Shown here piece after piece: positions 1 through 5,872 of a DNA stretch of 6,176 nucleotides. The DNA comes from Thermosaccharophagus gerlachensis. GTDB taxonomy: Bacteria; Armatimonadota; Fervidibacteria; Fervidibacterales; Thermosaccharophagaceae. The notes beneath the pieces were generated by a model. The model made no database searches. It was not told the origin of the DNA and was given only the letters and a program-made list of their open reading frames with translations. Position numbers and translations under genes: made by a program. The stretch lies in contig JBGOEV010000075.1 in the NCBI GenBank assembly GCA_041538025.1, positions 1 through 6,176 on the forward strand, written 5' to 3'. Within the stretch, counting starts at the first letter, position 1, and the number at the start of each line of letters is the position of its first letter.

Positions 1-623
1 CATGTGCTTTCTGCCACATGCCTGACGGAGACCATGCCGTAAAAACAGCATGGGGATTCCTCGCCGTCAGATTGGGTGAGAAGGACAAGGAATGGGAGCA
101 ACTCAGGAACATCATCTTCAGAGGGCTCGGCGTTATTGACGAGAAAGGCAACTTGACAGAGCGCTTCAAAGTCGTCGCTGCTGGCAAAGTAGCTCGTTTG
201 TCTGCCGAGGAGTGGCAACAAGAGCGAGAAAAGATGCTTCAAAGATGCGCCAACTGCCACTCCAGAAGCTTTGCCAGAGAAAATTTGGAGAAAGCCGACA
301 GAATCATCAAGGAAAGTGACAGGCTTTTGGCTGAAGCCGTCCAAATCGTTGAGAGCCTCTACAAGGACGGAATACTCCCCCGCCCAAAGGATAGACCGCC
401 GACGGTTGACTTGTTGCAGTTCTACGAAGTTGAGAACCCGATTGAACAGCGTCTATACACCATGTTCCTGTCGCACCGAATGAGAACTTACCAAGGCGCT
501 TTCCACATGAACCCTGACTACTTGCACTGGTATGGATGGGCAGAAATGAAAAAAGACTTGGCTGAAATCCGAGCCGAAGCCAAGAGGCTACGCCAAGAGC
601 ACAAGCAACTGAAGAGGCGTTGA
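1..623 (+). CDS. Octahaem hydroxylamine oxidoreductase (HAO)-like multihaem cytochrome c, C-terminal part (5' truncated)
   Basis: The reading frame is open from the window edge; the first complete codon is at base 3 and the stop TGA is 621-623. The first visible residues are CAFCH (bases 3-17), a CXXCH c-type haem site, immediately before the Met codon at base 18, so that Met is internal and the gene begins upstream. A second site, CANCH, is at 246-260. The stretch after it (SRSFARENLEKAD, then a long helix) and the C-terminal HMNPDYLHWYGWAEMKKDLAEI segment resemble, from memory, the octahaem HAO family, whose C-terminal third follows the last haems. These enzymes are periplasmic and act on hydroxylamine, NO, hydrazine or nitrite by electron transfer through c haems. 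The end is a charged, coiled-coil-like helix with no membrane segment, so the product is probably soluble. Oxidative versus reductive function cannot be told here; another multihaem cytochrome is the alternative. The hemerythrin gene follows after 65 bases. Confidence 0.8.
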   Translation, partial: CAFCHMPDGDHAVKTAWGFLAVRLGEKDKEWEQLRNIIFRGLGVIDEKGNLTERFKVVAAGKVARLSAEEWQQEREKMLQRCANCHSRSFARENLEKADRIIKESDRLLAEAVQIVESLYKDGILPRPKDRPPTVDLLQFYEVENPIEQRLYTMFLSHRMRTYQGAFHMNPDYLHWYGWAEMKKDLAEIRAEAKRLRQEHKQLKRR

Positions 624-641
624 GCAAAAGCTTTTGAGCAA
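620..641. repeat. Two copies of TTGAGCAA at the end of the cytochrome gene
   Basis: TTGAGCAA occurs at 620-627 (overlapping the stop codon) and again at 634-641. The second copy is part of the longer word TTTTGAGCAAC (632-642), which recurs at 1261-1271 after the next gene. The perfect palindrome CAAAAGCTTTTG (625-636) lies between and overlaps the two copies. Function unknown; a simple coincidence is possible because TGAGCAA also occurs within the propeller gene. Confidence 0.5.
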
Positions 642-663
642 CCCTTTTTAAGGTGTTGCTAAT
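634..663 (+). promoter_or_regulatory. Possible sigma-70-type promoter for the hemerythrin gene
   Basis: TTGAGC (634-639, four of six bases of TTGACA) and GCTAAT (658-663, four of six of TATAAT) are separated by 18 bases. Transcription would begin near 670, just ahead of the ribosome binding site at 675-680. Both boxes are weak matches, and co-transcription with the cytochrome gene is equally possible. Confidence 0.25.
637..660. promoter_or_regulatory. Imperfect inverted repeat (hairpin or operator) upstream of the hemerythrin gene
   Basis: AGCAACCCTT (637-646) can pair with AAGG-T-GTTGCT (650-660): ten base pairs, one bulged T at 654, and a three-base loop of T residues. No run of T follows, so it is a poor intrinsic terminator. 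It lies between a possible -35 and -10 (see the promoter entry), a position typical of a repressor or activator site, or it could fold in the mRNA of the cytochrome/hemerythrin transcript. The pairing is seen directly; the role is inference. Confidence 0.45.
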
Positions 664-674
664 CCCAGATTCAT

Positions 675-680
675 GGAGGT
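675..680 (+). promoter_or_regulatory. Shine-Dalgarno GGAGGT for the hemerythrin gene
   Basis: A full GGAGGT lies 8 bases before ATG 689. It decides the start: the same frame is open back to a GTG at 653, but that codon lies inside the hairpin and has no ribosome binding site. Confidence 0.85.
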
Positions 681-688
681 GGGTTGAG

Positions 689-1252
689 ATGAAGTCAACC
701 GAGGCGTTGATGGAAGAGCATCGCGTCATTGAACGGGGGTTGGCGGTTTTGGAGAGCATTGCCAACAGAATTGAACGGGGCGAGAGTGTTCCGACGGACA
801 AAGTGACAGCGTTGTTGGACTTCTTCAGCATGTTCGCTGACCGATGCCATCACGGGAAAGAAGAGGGGATGCTTTTCCAAGAACTTGAGGCAAAAGGCAT
901 CCCAAGAGAAGGTGGTCCAATTGGTGTTATGCTCTTTGAGCACGAAGAGGGGAGGGAGCTAAGGCGAAAAATGGCGGAAGCAGTGAGCGATCTCACCCAA
1001 GAAGTAAATCGTCAGCAGTTTGTCACTGCAGCACGCAATTACATCAACTTGCTCCACCAGCATATCTGGAAAGAGGACAATGTGCTGTTTAAAATGGCAG
1101 AACAAGCCTTGACCGAGGAGGAAGATATACAGTTGGCAGAGCGATTTGAACGCTACGAACGGGAACAAATTGGTGAAGGAGTCCACGAACGCTATCATGA
1201 CCTCGTTCACGAACTTGAGGCAGAGTTGGGAGTAGGTGGAGTTGAGCAGTAG
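689..1252 (+). CDS. Hemerythrin (HHE cation-binding) domain protein, predicted non-haem di-iron four-helix bundle
   Basis: The 187-residue product is almost entirely one HHE/hemerythrin domain with no signal peptide or membrane segment, so it should be cytoplasmic. Likely iron ligands are H11 in MEEHRVIER, H54 and E58 in CHHGKEEGMLF, H85 in MLFEHEEGRE, and H125 and E129 in HIWKEDNVLF. The two H-x3-E segments align with each other (H54/H125, K57/K128, E58/E129, F63/F134), as expected of a bundle built from two helical pairs. The resulting four-His/two-Glu set is like that of RIC/YtfE iron-centre repair proteins rather than the classic oxygen-carrying hemerythrin set of five His, Glu and Asp. 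Residues 145-187 add a charged C-terminal helix. Likely roles are oxygen, NO or iron handling; the HAO-like cytochrome gene upstream makes nitrosative stress attractive but this is inference. Domain call is firm; exact function is not. Confidence 0.93.
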   Translation: MKSTEALMEEHRVIERGLAVLESIANRIERGESVPTDKVTALLDFFSMFADRCHHGKEEGMLFQELEAKGIPREGGPIGVMLFEHEEGRELRRKMAEAVSDLTQEVNRQQFVTAARNYINLLHQHIWKEDNVLFKMAEQALTEEEDIQLAERFERYEREQIGEGVHERYHDLVHELEAELGVGGVEQ

Positions 1253-1260
1253 CATGAGCG

Positions 1261-1271
1261 TTTTGAGCAAC
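1261..1271. repeat. Second copy of TTTTGAGCAAC, after the hemerythrin gene
   Basis: This 11-base word is identical to 632-642, and each copy starts 9 bases past the last base of a stop codon. GTTGAGCA also precedes both (619-626 and 1241-1248). Here the word sits in the loop of a weak 5-bp inverted repeat, AGCGT (1257-1261) with ACGCT (1274-1278). No convincing promoter could be drawn in this 53-base gap: TAAAAT at 1278-1283 is a fair -10 box but lacks a good -35. Confidence 0.5.
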
Positions 1272-1292
1272 ATACGCTAAAATGGGAAATTA

Positions 1293-1296
1293 GGAG
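1293..1296 (+). promoter_or_regulatory. Shine-Dalgarno GGAG supporting a TTG start
   Basis: GGAG at 1293-1296 is 9 bases before TTG 1306. A second GGAG (1300-1303) is only 2 bases from the TTG and is too close to serve it. An in-frame TAA at 1297-1299 rules out any earlier start. Confidence 0.6.
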
Positions 1297-1305
1297 TAAG
1301 GAGAA

Positions 1306-3423
1306 TTGTCAAAGGGTGCAAGTTGGTGCTGCGAACTACTATTCGTTTTATTTGCAACGATGCTTTCTGTTGCTCCGCCCACTAAGTTGATGCCATTTGC
1401 TTGGAAGTTAGTGCCAATTTACGGTGGCGGAGCAATTATGGTTGTTAGCATTAGCCCTCATGATAGGGATGTGGCGTTGGCAGGCAGTGATGTTGGCGGT
1501 GTTTTTCGCACGGATAACGGTGGAAAAACATGGCGAATTGCTAATCACGGTTTGCGCTCCGATGGCGACATGGCAGTCGCCGATATAGTTTGGCACCCAC
1601 GAGACCCTAAGGTCGTTTATTTAGCCACAGGGAAATGCTTTGGGAAGCCAAGTGGGGACTATGGTGGGCTTTTTGTGAGCAATGATGGTGGAAGAAGCTG
1701 GAAATTGCTTTCAAGAGCCGTCCGCTTTTCTGGCTTTGGGACATATAGGCAGCGTGGAAATGTCGTCAAAATACTTGATGATGGGACAATTTTAGCCGGA
1801 ACAGCGTGGGATGGTGTTTTACGCTCACATGATGGCGGAAAGAATTGGGAAAAAATTGGCTTGGAGGGCAATTTTATTATCGGTTTGGCTGTCATGAGCA
1901 AGGAAGTAATCGTCGTAGCAACTTTGGGCACCAAGGAGAGCAAAAGCGGTGTTTGGGTTACAGAAGATGGCGGGAAAAATTGGCGCCAAACACTAATTGG
2001 TGAGGATGTGCAAAGTATCGCAGTTGATGAGAAAAAACAGCGTATATATGCTGTCATTCGTGAAAAGGGTGTTGCTATAAGTGATGACCTTGGGAAGAAT
2101 TGGAAAATCTCAACGAGTGGTGTTTGGCAATTCCTTCAGCATCAATGGCTAAACGCTGTTATCGTTAACCCGGTCAAGTCATCATTAGTTTACCTTTGCG
2201 CCAGCGAGCGTTTTGGGGCATTGGAAGAATGGTGGAAATGGCGTCATCCGGGCATTTTTGTTAGCGAAAACGCTGGTGAGAGCTGGCGCCCAATTGTTTC
2301 AAAAAGCATCAAACCAGACGGCAGTTTTGACATTTCTGCTTACCTTCGTTCCATTGATGATGCTGGGTGGTGGCGTGGTAAAGGTTGGTTTGGCTTCAAT
2401 CCGATGGGAATTGCAATTGATCATCAAAATGGGACTAAATTGATGCTAAATGACTGGTATGGCGTTTGGCTCTCTGAAGATGGTGGTGAACATTGGAAGG
2501 CAGCAATGAACGGTCTTGCTGTGACATGCGTAGCAACGATACTTTGCCACCCAAAAAGGCGAAACGAGGTCTATTTCGGTTTGTTGGATGTTGGGCTGTT
2601 TCGGAGTGACGACGGAGGGCATTCAATCCATAGCCTCCCAGCTTACCCTGGTAGCAATTGCACGAATTTGGCAATCAATGTTCAGGATGACTCTCTTTAC
2701 TCAGTTGTCAGTGGGATGCTTTTCGTGAGCAAAAATAGGGGAAAGGATTGGGAAATAGTTAGTGAAGTCCCGAAAGAGGCAATTCGTTGTCCTGTAGCTT
2801 GCGACCCGTTTTCACCAAACAAACTTTACTGCGGTCCGTTTGTTTCCAACGATGGCGGTAAAAGTTGGCAAAGGATGGGTGAACTTACAGGTAGTTGGAA
2901 TATATTCCCAAACCCAGCAAGAAATGGCTCAATATATGCCGTGAGCAGTGAGAGGATTCTTGTTTCAAGCGATGGAGGGGAAAATTGGCAAGATATTAGC
3001 GATGGATTGCCATTTGTTCATCAAAAGCGTCGTATCATTCGGGCTTTTTCGGTCCAGCCAAAAACTGGGCGCATCTTTGCCGGGCTTGATGTTCATGGTT
3101 TATTTTGCTCCGATAACGATGGTAAAACATGGCGATGTATTTTGCCGAAGCAATACATCAGCGCAATTGCCTGTGCCAGAGATGGTCGGACAGTTGTTGT
3201 TGGCACATGGCGCCCTTGGTTTGCACCATCGAAGGAGTATGAAACTGGGATATTTTTGAGCAGAGATGGAGGAGAAAGTTGGTGGAGGATTGACAGTAGT
3301 ATCTTTTTTGAATTTGGCAATATCGCTGCGCCAAGTGCGATAGCTATTGACCCATTTTATCCAGCACGAGTGTTCCTTGGGACGGCTGGAAATGGTGCAA
3401 TGGTTGGTGAATTTGGTGAGTAA
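1306..3423 (+). CDS. Exported Asp-box (BNR) double beta-propeller protein, GH74 xyloglucanase-like
   Basis: The 705-residue product starts at TTG. Residues 10-24 form a hydrophobic stretch that fits a Sec signal peptide, so the protein is probably exported. Thirteen Asp-boxes (S/T-x-D-x-G-x-x-W type) start near residues 67, 124, 173, 218, 258, 319, 389, 433, 474, 513, 553, 601 and 651; the eighth has Ile for Trp. Seven fall in each of the first half and, minus one, the second, fitting two seven-bladed propellers as in family GH74, whose members have a similar length. The N-terminal pattern GGGAIMVVSISP then GSDVGGVFRTD resembles GH74, and LLDVGLFRSDD opens the second half; D62 and D428 would be the two catalytic Asp residues. 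GH74 enzymes cut the glucan backbone of xyloglucan. Trp-rich loops (309-312, 355-361) could bind sugar. The GH2 gene begins 16 bases downstream. Alternatives are a sialidase-like or non-catalytic Asp-box protein. Propeller fold firm, GH74 activity moderate. Confidence 0.85.
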   Translation: MSKGASWCCELLFVLFATMLSVAPPTKLMPFAWKLVPIYGGGAIMVVSISPHDRDVALAGSDVGGVFRTDNGGKTWRIANHGLRSDGDMAVADIVWHPRDPKVVYLATGKCFGKPSGDYGGLFVSNDGGRSWKLLSRAVRFSGFGTYRQRGNVVKILDDGTILAGTAWDGVLRSHDGGKNWEKIGLEGNFIIGLAVMSKEVIVVATLGTKESKSGVWVTEDGGKNWRQTLIGEDVQSIAVDEKKQRIYAVIREKGVAISDDLGKNWKISTSGVWQFLQHQWLNAVIVNPVKSSLVYLCASERFGALEEWWKWRHPGIFVSENAGESWRPIVSKSIKPDGSFDISAYLRSIDDAGWWRGKGWFGFNPMGIAIDHQNGTKLMLNDWYGVWLSEDGGEHWKAAMNGLAVTCVATILCHPKRRNEVYFGLLDVGLFRSDDGGHSIHSLPAYPGSNCTNLAINVQDDSLYSVVSGMLFVSKNRGKDWEIVSEVPKEAIRCPVACDPFSPNKLYCGPFVSNDGGKSWQRMGELTGSWNIFPNPARNGSIYAVSSERILVSSDGGENWQDISDGLPFVHQKRRIIRAFSVQPKTGRIFAGLDVHGLFCSDNDGKTWRCILPKQYISAIACARDGRTVVVGTWRPWFAPSKEYETGIFLSRDGGESWWRIDSSIFFEFGNIAAPSAIAIDPFYPARVFLGTAGNGAMVGEFGE
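1504..3282 (+). repeat. Thirteen Asp-box-coding repeat units within the propeller gene
   Basis: The repeats encode variants of VSNDGGKSW at irregular intervals of about 40 to 70 residues. At DNA level the units share the core GATGG(C/T/A)GG followed by a Trp TGG, but the third positions differ, so the repeats look old and are held by protein structure rather than recent duplication. They also produce long false open frames on the opposite strand. Confidence 0.85.
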
Positions 3424-3425
3424 AC

Positions 3426-3433
3426 GGGGGTGA
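3426..3433 (+). promoter_or_regulatory. Shine-Dalgarno GGGGGTGA for the GH2 gene
   Basis: GGGGGTGA ends 6 bases before ATG 3440 and its GGTGA part complements the 16S rRNA tail. It lies in the 16-base gap after the propeller stop codon, too short for a separate promoter, so the two genes are almost surely co-transcribed. Confidence 0.6.
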
Positions 3434-3439
3434 AGAGAG

Positions 3440-5794
3440 ATGCATCCCCTTTGTTTGGTCTTTTTGGCTATTTTTACACTCGTAGCATTCTCTAAGGGGG
3501 TGGTAGGAGTGGAGTGGAAACCAGTGCAATCACCGCTCATGACGCCTTGGGCTGTAAAGGTGGATCCAAGGATGCCTCATCCTGAGTATCCGAGACCTCA
3601 AATGGTGCGTGACAATTGGGAGAATTTGAACGGGCTTTGGGATTACACTATCACAGACAGGCAGACGAAAATTCCCAAAAATTGGGAAGGGAAGGTCCTC
3701 GTTCCATTCCCAATAGAATCTGCCCTCTCGGGTGTGAGGAAACCTCTTGAGCCTCGTCAATACCTTTGGTATCGCAGGAGTTTCAAAGCACCAAAATTGA
3801 AAAACGGTGAAAGGTTGCTACTTCACTTTGGGGCTGTTGATTATGAAGCAACGGTATTTGTCAATGGTGTTGAAGTGGGGAGGCATCTTGGTGGCTATGA
3901 TTCGTTCAGCTTTGACATAACTGAGTTTATCAAAGCAGGTTCTGAGAACGAGTTAATCGTAAGGGTTTGGGATCCAACCGAAAATGGAGTGCAAGCTCGA
4001 GGAAAACAGCTTAGAAAAGCAATGGGTGAGCCTGGTGGAATTTGGTATACACCCTGCTCTGGAATATGGCAAACAGTGTGGCTTGAAGTTGTGCCTTCTT
4101 CTTTCATTGAGAGGCTCAAGATATTGCCAGATGTTGACAAAAATTCGGTCATATTGACGGTTTTCGTTGCGAACAAAAAAGAAAAGATGTCAGTTGAAGC
4201 AATCGTTACCGATGCTGTCATAGACACTTCGCAAAGTGAATTAATTCGCTTTAGCGATGAAGTCGTTGCGAAAGCAACCGGAAAGCCAAACGAGGCAATT
4301 GCAATTGAGCTAAAACAGCCAAAGCTTTGGTCACCAGAAAGCCCTTACCTTTATGGGTTGCGCATAAGATTGCTTTTGGAGGGCAAAGAGGTTGATTCTG
4401 TTAGAAGCTACTTTGGGATGCGGAAGGTGTCGCTTGGTAGGGATGATAAAGGATTTGTGCGAATATTGCTCAATAATAGGTTTGTTTTTCAGGTAGGACC
4501 GCTTGATCAGGGATACTTCCCAGATGGCATTTACACAGCGCCCACGGATGAGGCACTTCGGTTTGATGTTGAGATGATGAAGAAACTCGGTTTCAATGCT
4601 GTGAGAAAGCATGTTAAGCGTGAGCCACAACGCTGGTATCACTGGTGTGATAGACTTGGTTTGCTTGTTTGGCAGGATATGCCGAGCTCTTCAGTCGGGC
4701 GCAATGCATCTGGTGAAGTGGAAGGATTCCCAATATCGTCTGAATCAGCTCAGCAGTTTGAAAATGAGCTTGTGGCAATGGTTGAACAGCTGTTCAACCA
4801 CCCGTGCATCATCATGTGGATTATTTTCAACGAAGGTTGGGGACAATACGATACAGCGAGGCTTGTTGAAATTGTCAAAGCGATTGATAAAACAAGGCTT
4901 GTCAGTGGTGCAAGTGGTTGGCACATACGAGAAGGCGTTGGCGACATCATTGATTTGCACAGTTATCCAGGACCAAGTGCTCCAAAACCAGATGGAAAAC
5001 GGGCGCTTGTGCTCGGCGAATTTGGTGGCTTAGGGTTGGTTGTAAAAGGGCATACATGGATTGAAAAAGGCTGGGGATATAGGGTAATGCCGGATGAGAA
5101 GGTGCTTACGACCACTTATCTAAAGCTCTGGCAAAAGGCGTATGAGCTAAAGGATACTGCAGGATTATGTGGCGCAATTTACACGCAACTTACGGATGTA
5201 GAGACGGAATGCAACGGTTTGCTCACATATGACAGAAAGGTCGTAAAAGTGCCAATTGAGCTCGTTTCAAGGGCTATTTCTGAGGGAAAGTTTGTTGGCT
5301 TGCCAGCTTACAAGGTCATCGTCCCAACAGCTCAGGATGCAGACAATATCCGTTGGAGATACACATTTGAGAAGCCACCAGACGATTGGTTTAAAGCCGA
5401 GTTTGACGATTCATCATGGAAAGAGGGCATCGCTGGCTTTGGCGCCCCCGGGACTCCCGGTGCCATAGTGCGCACGCAATGGCGCACCTCAGATATTTGG
5501 CTTCGCCGTGAGTTTACGCTACCAGAATTGTCAAAAGAGGAGCTTTCAAGGCTTATGTTGCGCATTCATCATGACGAGGATGCCGAGGTTTACATAAACG
5601 GAGTTCTTGCATCAAAATTGACGGGATTTACAACCGACTACGAGGAAGTAGCAATATCACAAGAGGCGCTCTCTGCGCTCAAGCCGAAAGGGAGAAATGT
5701 TATTGCTATCCACTGCCGTCAGACAGTAGGCGGTCAATACATTGATGCCGGGATTGTCATGGAGGTTAGCAACAAAGGTTCTTCGGGGAAGTAG
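3440..5794 (+). CDS. Exported glycoside hydrolase family 2 protein (beta-galactosidase/beta-glucuronidase-like)
   Basis: The 784-residue product begins with a Sec-type signal peptide (hydrophobic residues 3-18, cleavage probably near 20-24; no lipobox). Domains in order: GH2 sugar-binding jelly roll about 50-220 (RPQMVRDNWENLNGLWDY, then WYRRSF and GGYDSFSFDIT); Ig-like domain about 222-335; catalytic TIM barrel about 336-620. The general acid/base is E465 in FNEGWGQ and the nucleophile E527 in VLGEFGG; NAVRKHVKREP and WCDRLGLLVWQDM are also typical. Residues about 636-778 form an additional beta-sandwich with a galactose-binding-like look (FDDSSWKEG, DIWLRREF, AEVYINGV). The family removes beta-linked galactose, glucuronate, mannose or similar units by a retaining mechanism; this sequence alone does not tell which. 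It sits between a GH74-like propeller and a GH1 gene, so trimming galactose or other residues from plant polysaccharide fragments is plausible. Family and catalytic residues are secure; substrate is not. Confidence 0.93.
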   Translation: MHPLCLVFLAIFTLVAFSKGVVGVEWKPVQSPLMTPWAVKVDPRMPHPEYPRPQMVRDNWENLNGLWDYTITDRQTKIPKNWEGKVLVPFPIESALSGVRKPLEPRQYLWYRRSFKAPKLKNGERLLLHFGAVDYEATVFVNGVEVGRHLGGYDSFSFDITEFIKAGSENELIVRVWDPTENGVQARGKQLRKAMGEPGGIWYTPCSGIWQTVWLEVVPSSFIERLKILPDVDKNSVILTVFVANKKEKMSVEAIVTDAVIDTSQSELIRFSDEVVAKATGKPNEAIAIELKQPKLWSPESPYLYGLRIRLLLEGKEVDSVRSYFGMRKVSLGRDDKGFVRILLNNRFVFQVGPLDQGYFPDGIYTAPTDEALRFDVEMMKKLGFNAVRKHVKREPQRWYHWCDRLGLLVWQDMPSSSVGRNASGEVEGFPISSESAQQFENELVAMVEQLFNHPCIIMWIIFNEGWGQYDTARLVEIVKAIDKTRLVSGASGWHIREGVGDIIDLHSYPGPSAPKPDGKRALVLGEFGGLGLVVKGHTWIEKGWGYRVMPDEKVLTTTYLKLWQKAYELKDTAGLCGAIYTQLTDVETECNGLLTYDRKVVKVPIELVSRAISEGKFVGLPAYKVIVPTAQDADNIRWRYTFEKPPDDWFKAEFDDSSWKEGIAGFGAPGTPGAIVRTQWRTSDIWLRREFTLPELSKEELSRLMLRIHHDEDAEVYINGVLASKLTGFTTDYEEVAISQEALSALKPKGRNVIAIHCRQTVGGQYIDAGIVMEVSNKGSSGK
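5448..5460. repeat. GC-rich perfect hairpin inside the GH2 gene
   Basis: CCGGG-ACT-CCCGG is a perfect 5-bp stem with a three-base loop, within a very GC-rich run (5441-5464) of an otherwise AT-rich gene. It encodes the GAPGTPGA loop of the C-terminal beta-sandwich. The coding constraint (Gly, Ala, Pro codons) probably explains it. Confidence 0.5.
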
Positions 5795-5816
5795 CTACCA
5801 ATGAAGTTTTTGGAAA

Positions 5817-5844
5817 TTGGCGCATTAGCAAGGTTGATTTAAAT
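5817..5844 (+). promoter_or_regulatory. Possible weak promoter for the GH1 gene, with a palindrome over the -10 region
   Basis: TTGGCG (5817-5822) and TTAAAT (5839-5844) are 16 bases apart, each matching four of six consensus bases. The perfect palindrome GATTTAAATC (5836-5845) covers the -10 region and could be an operator half or just AT-rich sequence. The 78-base gap after the GH2 gene has no hairpin followed by T residues, so read-through from GH2 is also likely. Confidence 0.25.
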
Positions 5845-5859
5845 CCCAAAAGGTCAAAG

Positions 5860-5865
5860 GGAGGT
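5860..5865 (+). promoter_or_regulatory. Shine-Dalgarno GGAGGT for the GH1 gene
   Basis: GGAGGT lies 7 bases before GTG 5873. It decides between two in-frame GTG codons: the other, at 5864, overlaps the ribosome binding site itself. Confidence 0.85.
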
Positions 5866-5872
5866 GGTCAAG

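Noticed and set aside
18..623. ATG at 18 as the start of a 201-residue gene
   Set aside because: The frame is open upstream and the preceding five codons encode a CXXCH haem motif, so the Met is internal to a larger cytochrome.
637..660. Intrinsic terminator after the cytochrome gene
   Set aside because: The hairpin is real on paper, but its loop holds the T residues and no T run follows the stem.
653..688. GTG at 653 as the start of the hemerythrin gene
   Set aside because: It has no ribosome binding site and would add 12 residues outside the domain; ATG 689 has a well-spaced GGAGGT.
307..831. Minus-strand 174-residue open frame across the cytochrome/hemerythrin junction
   Set aside because: It overlaps two well-supported genes on the other strand and resembles no known protein.
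1659..2057. Minus-strand open frames opposite the propeller gene (for example 1408-1596, 1659-2057, 3100-3540)
   Set aside because: They mirror the repeated Asp-box codons, have low-complexity Ser/Pro-rich products and no ribosome binding sites, and overlap a clear gene.
1306..3423. Sialidase or photosystem assembly factor (Ycf48) assignment for the propeller protein
   Set aside because: Length and 13 Asp-boxes point to two propellers; sialidases have about four or five boxes plus an Arg triad and an FRIP motif that I do not see, and Ycf48 is about half the length.
3440..3514. Lipoprotein signal peptide on the GH2 enzyme
   Set aside because: The only Cys (residue 5) lies before the hydrophobic core, so there is no lipobox; an ordinary signal peptide fits.
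4611..5033. 140-residue + strand open frame inside the GH2 gene
   Set aside because: It lies in another frame of the GH2 catalytic domain, whose motifs are intact in the main frame.
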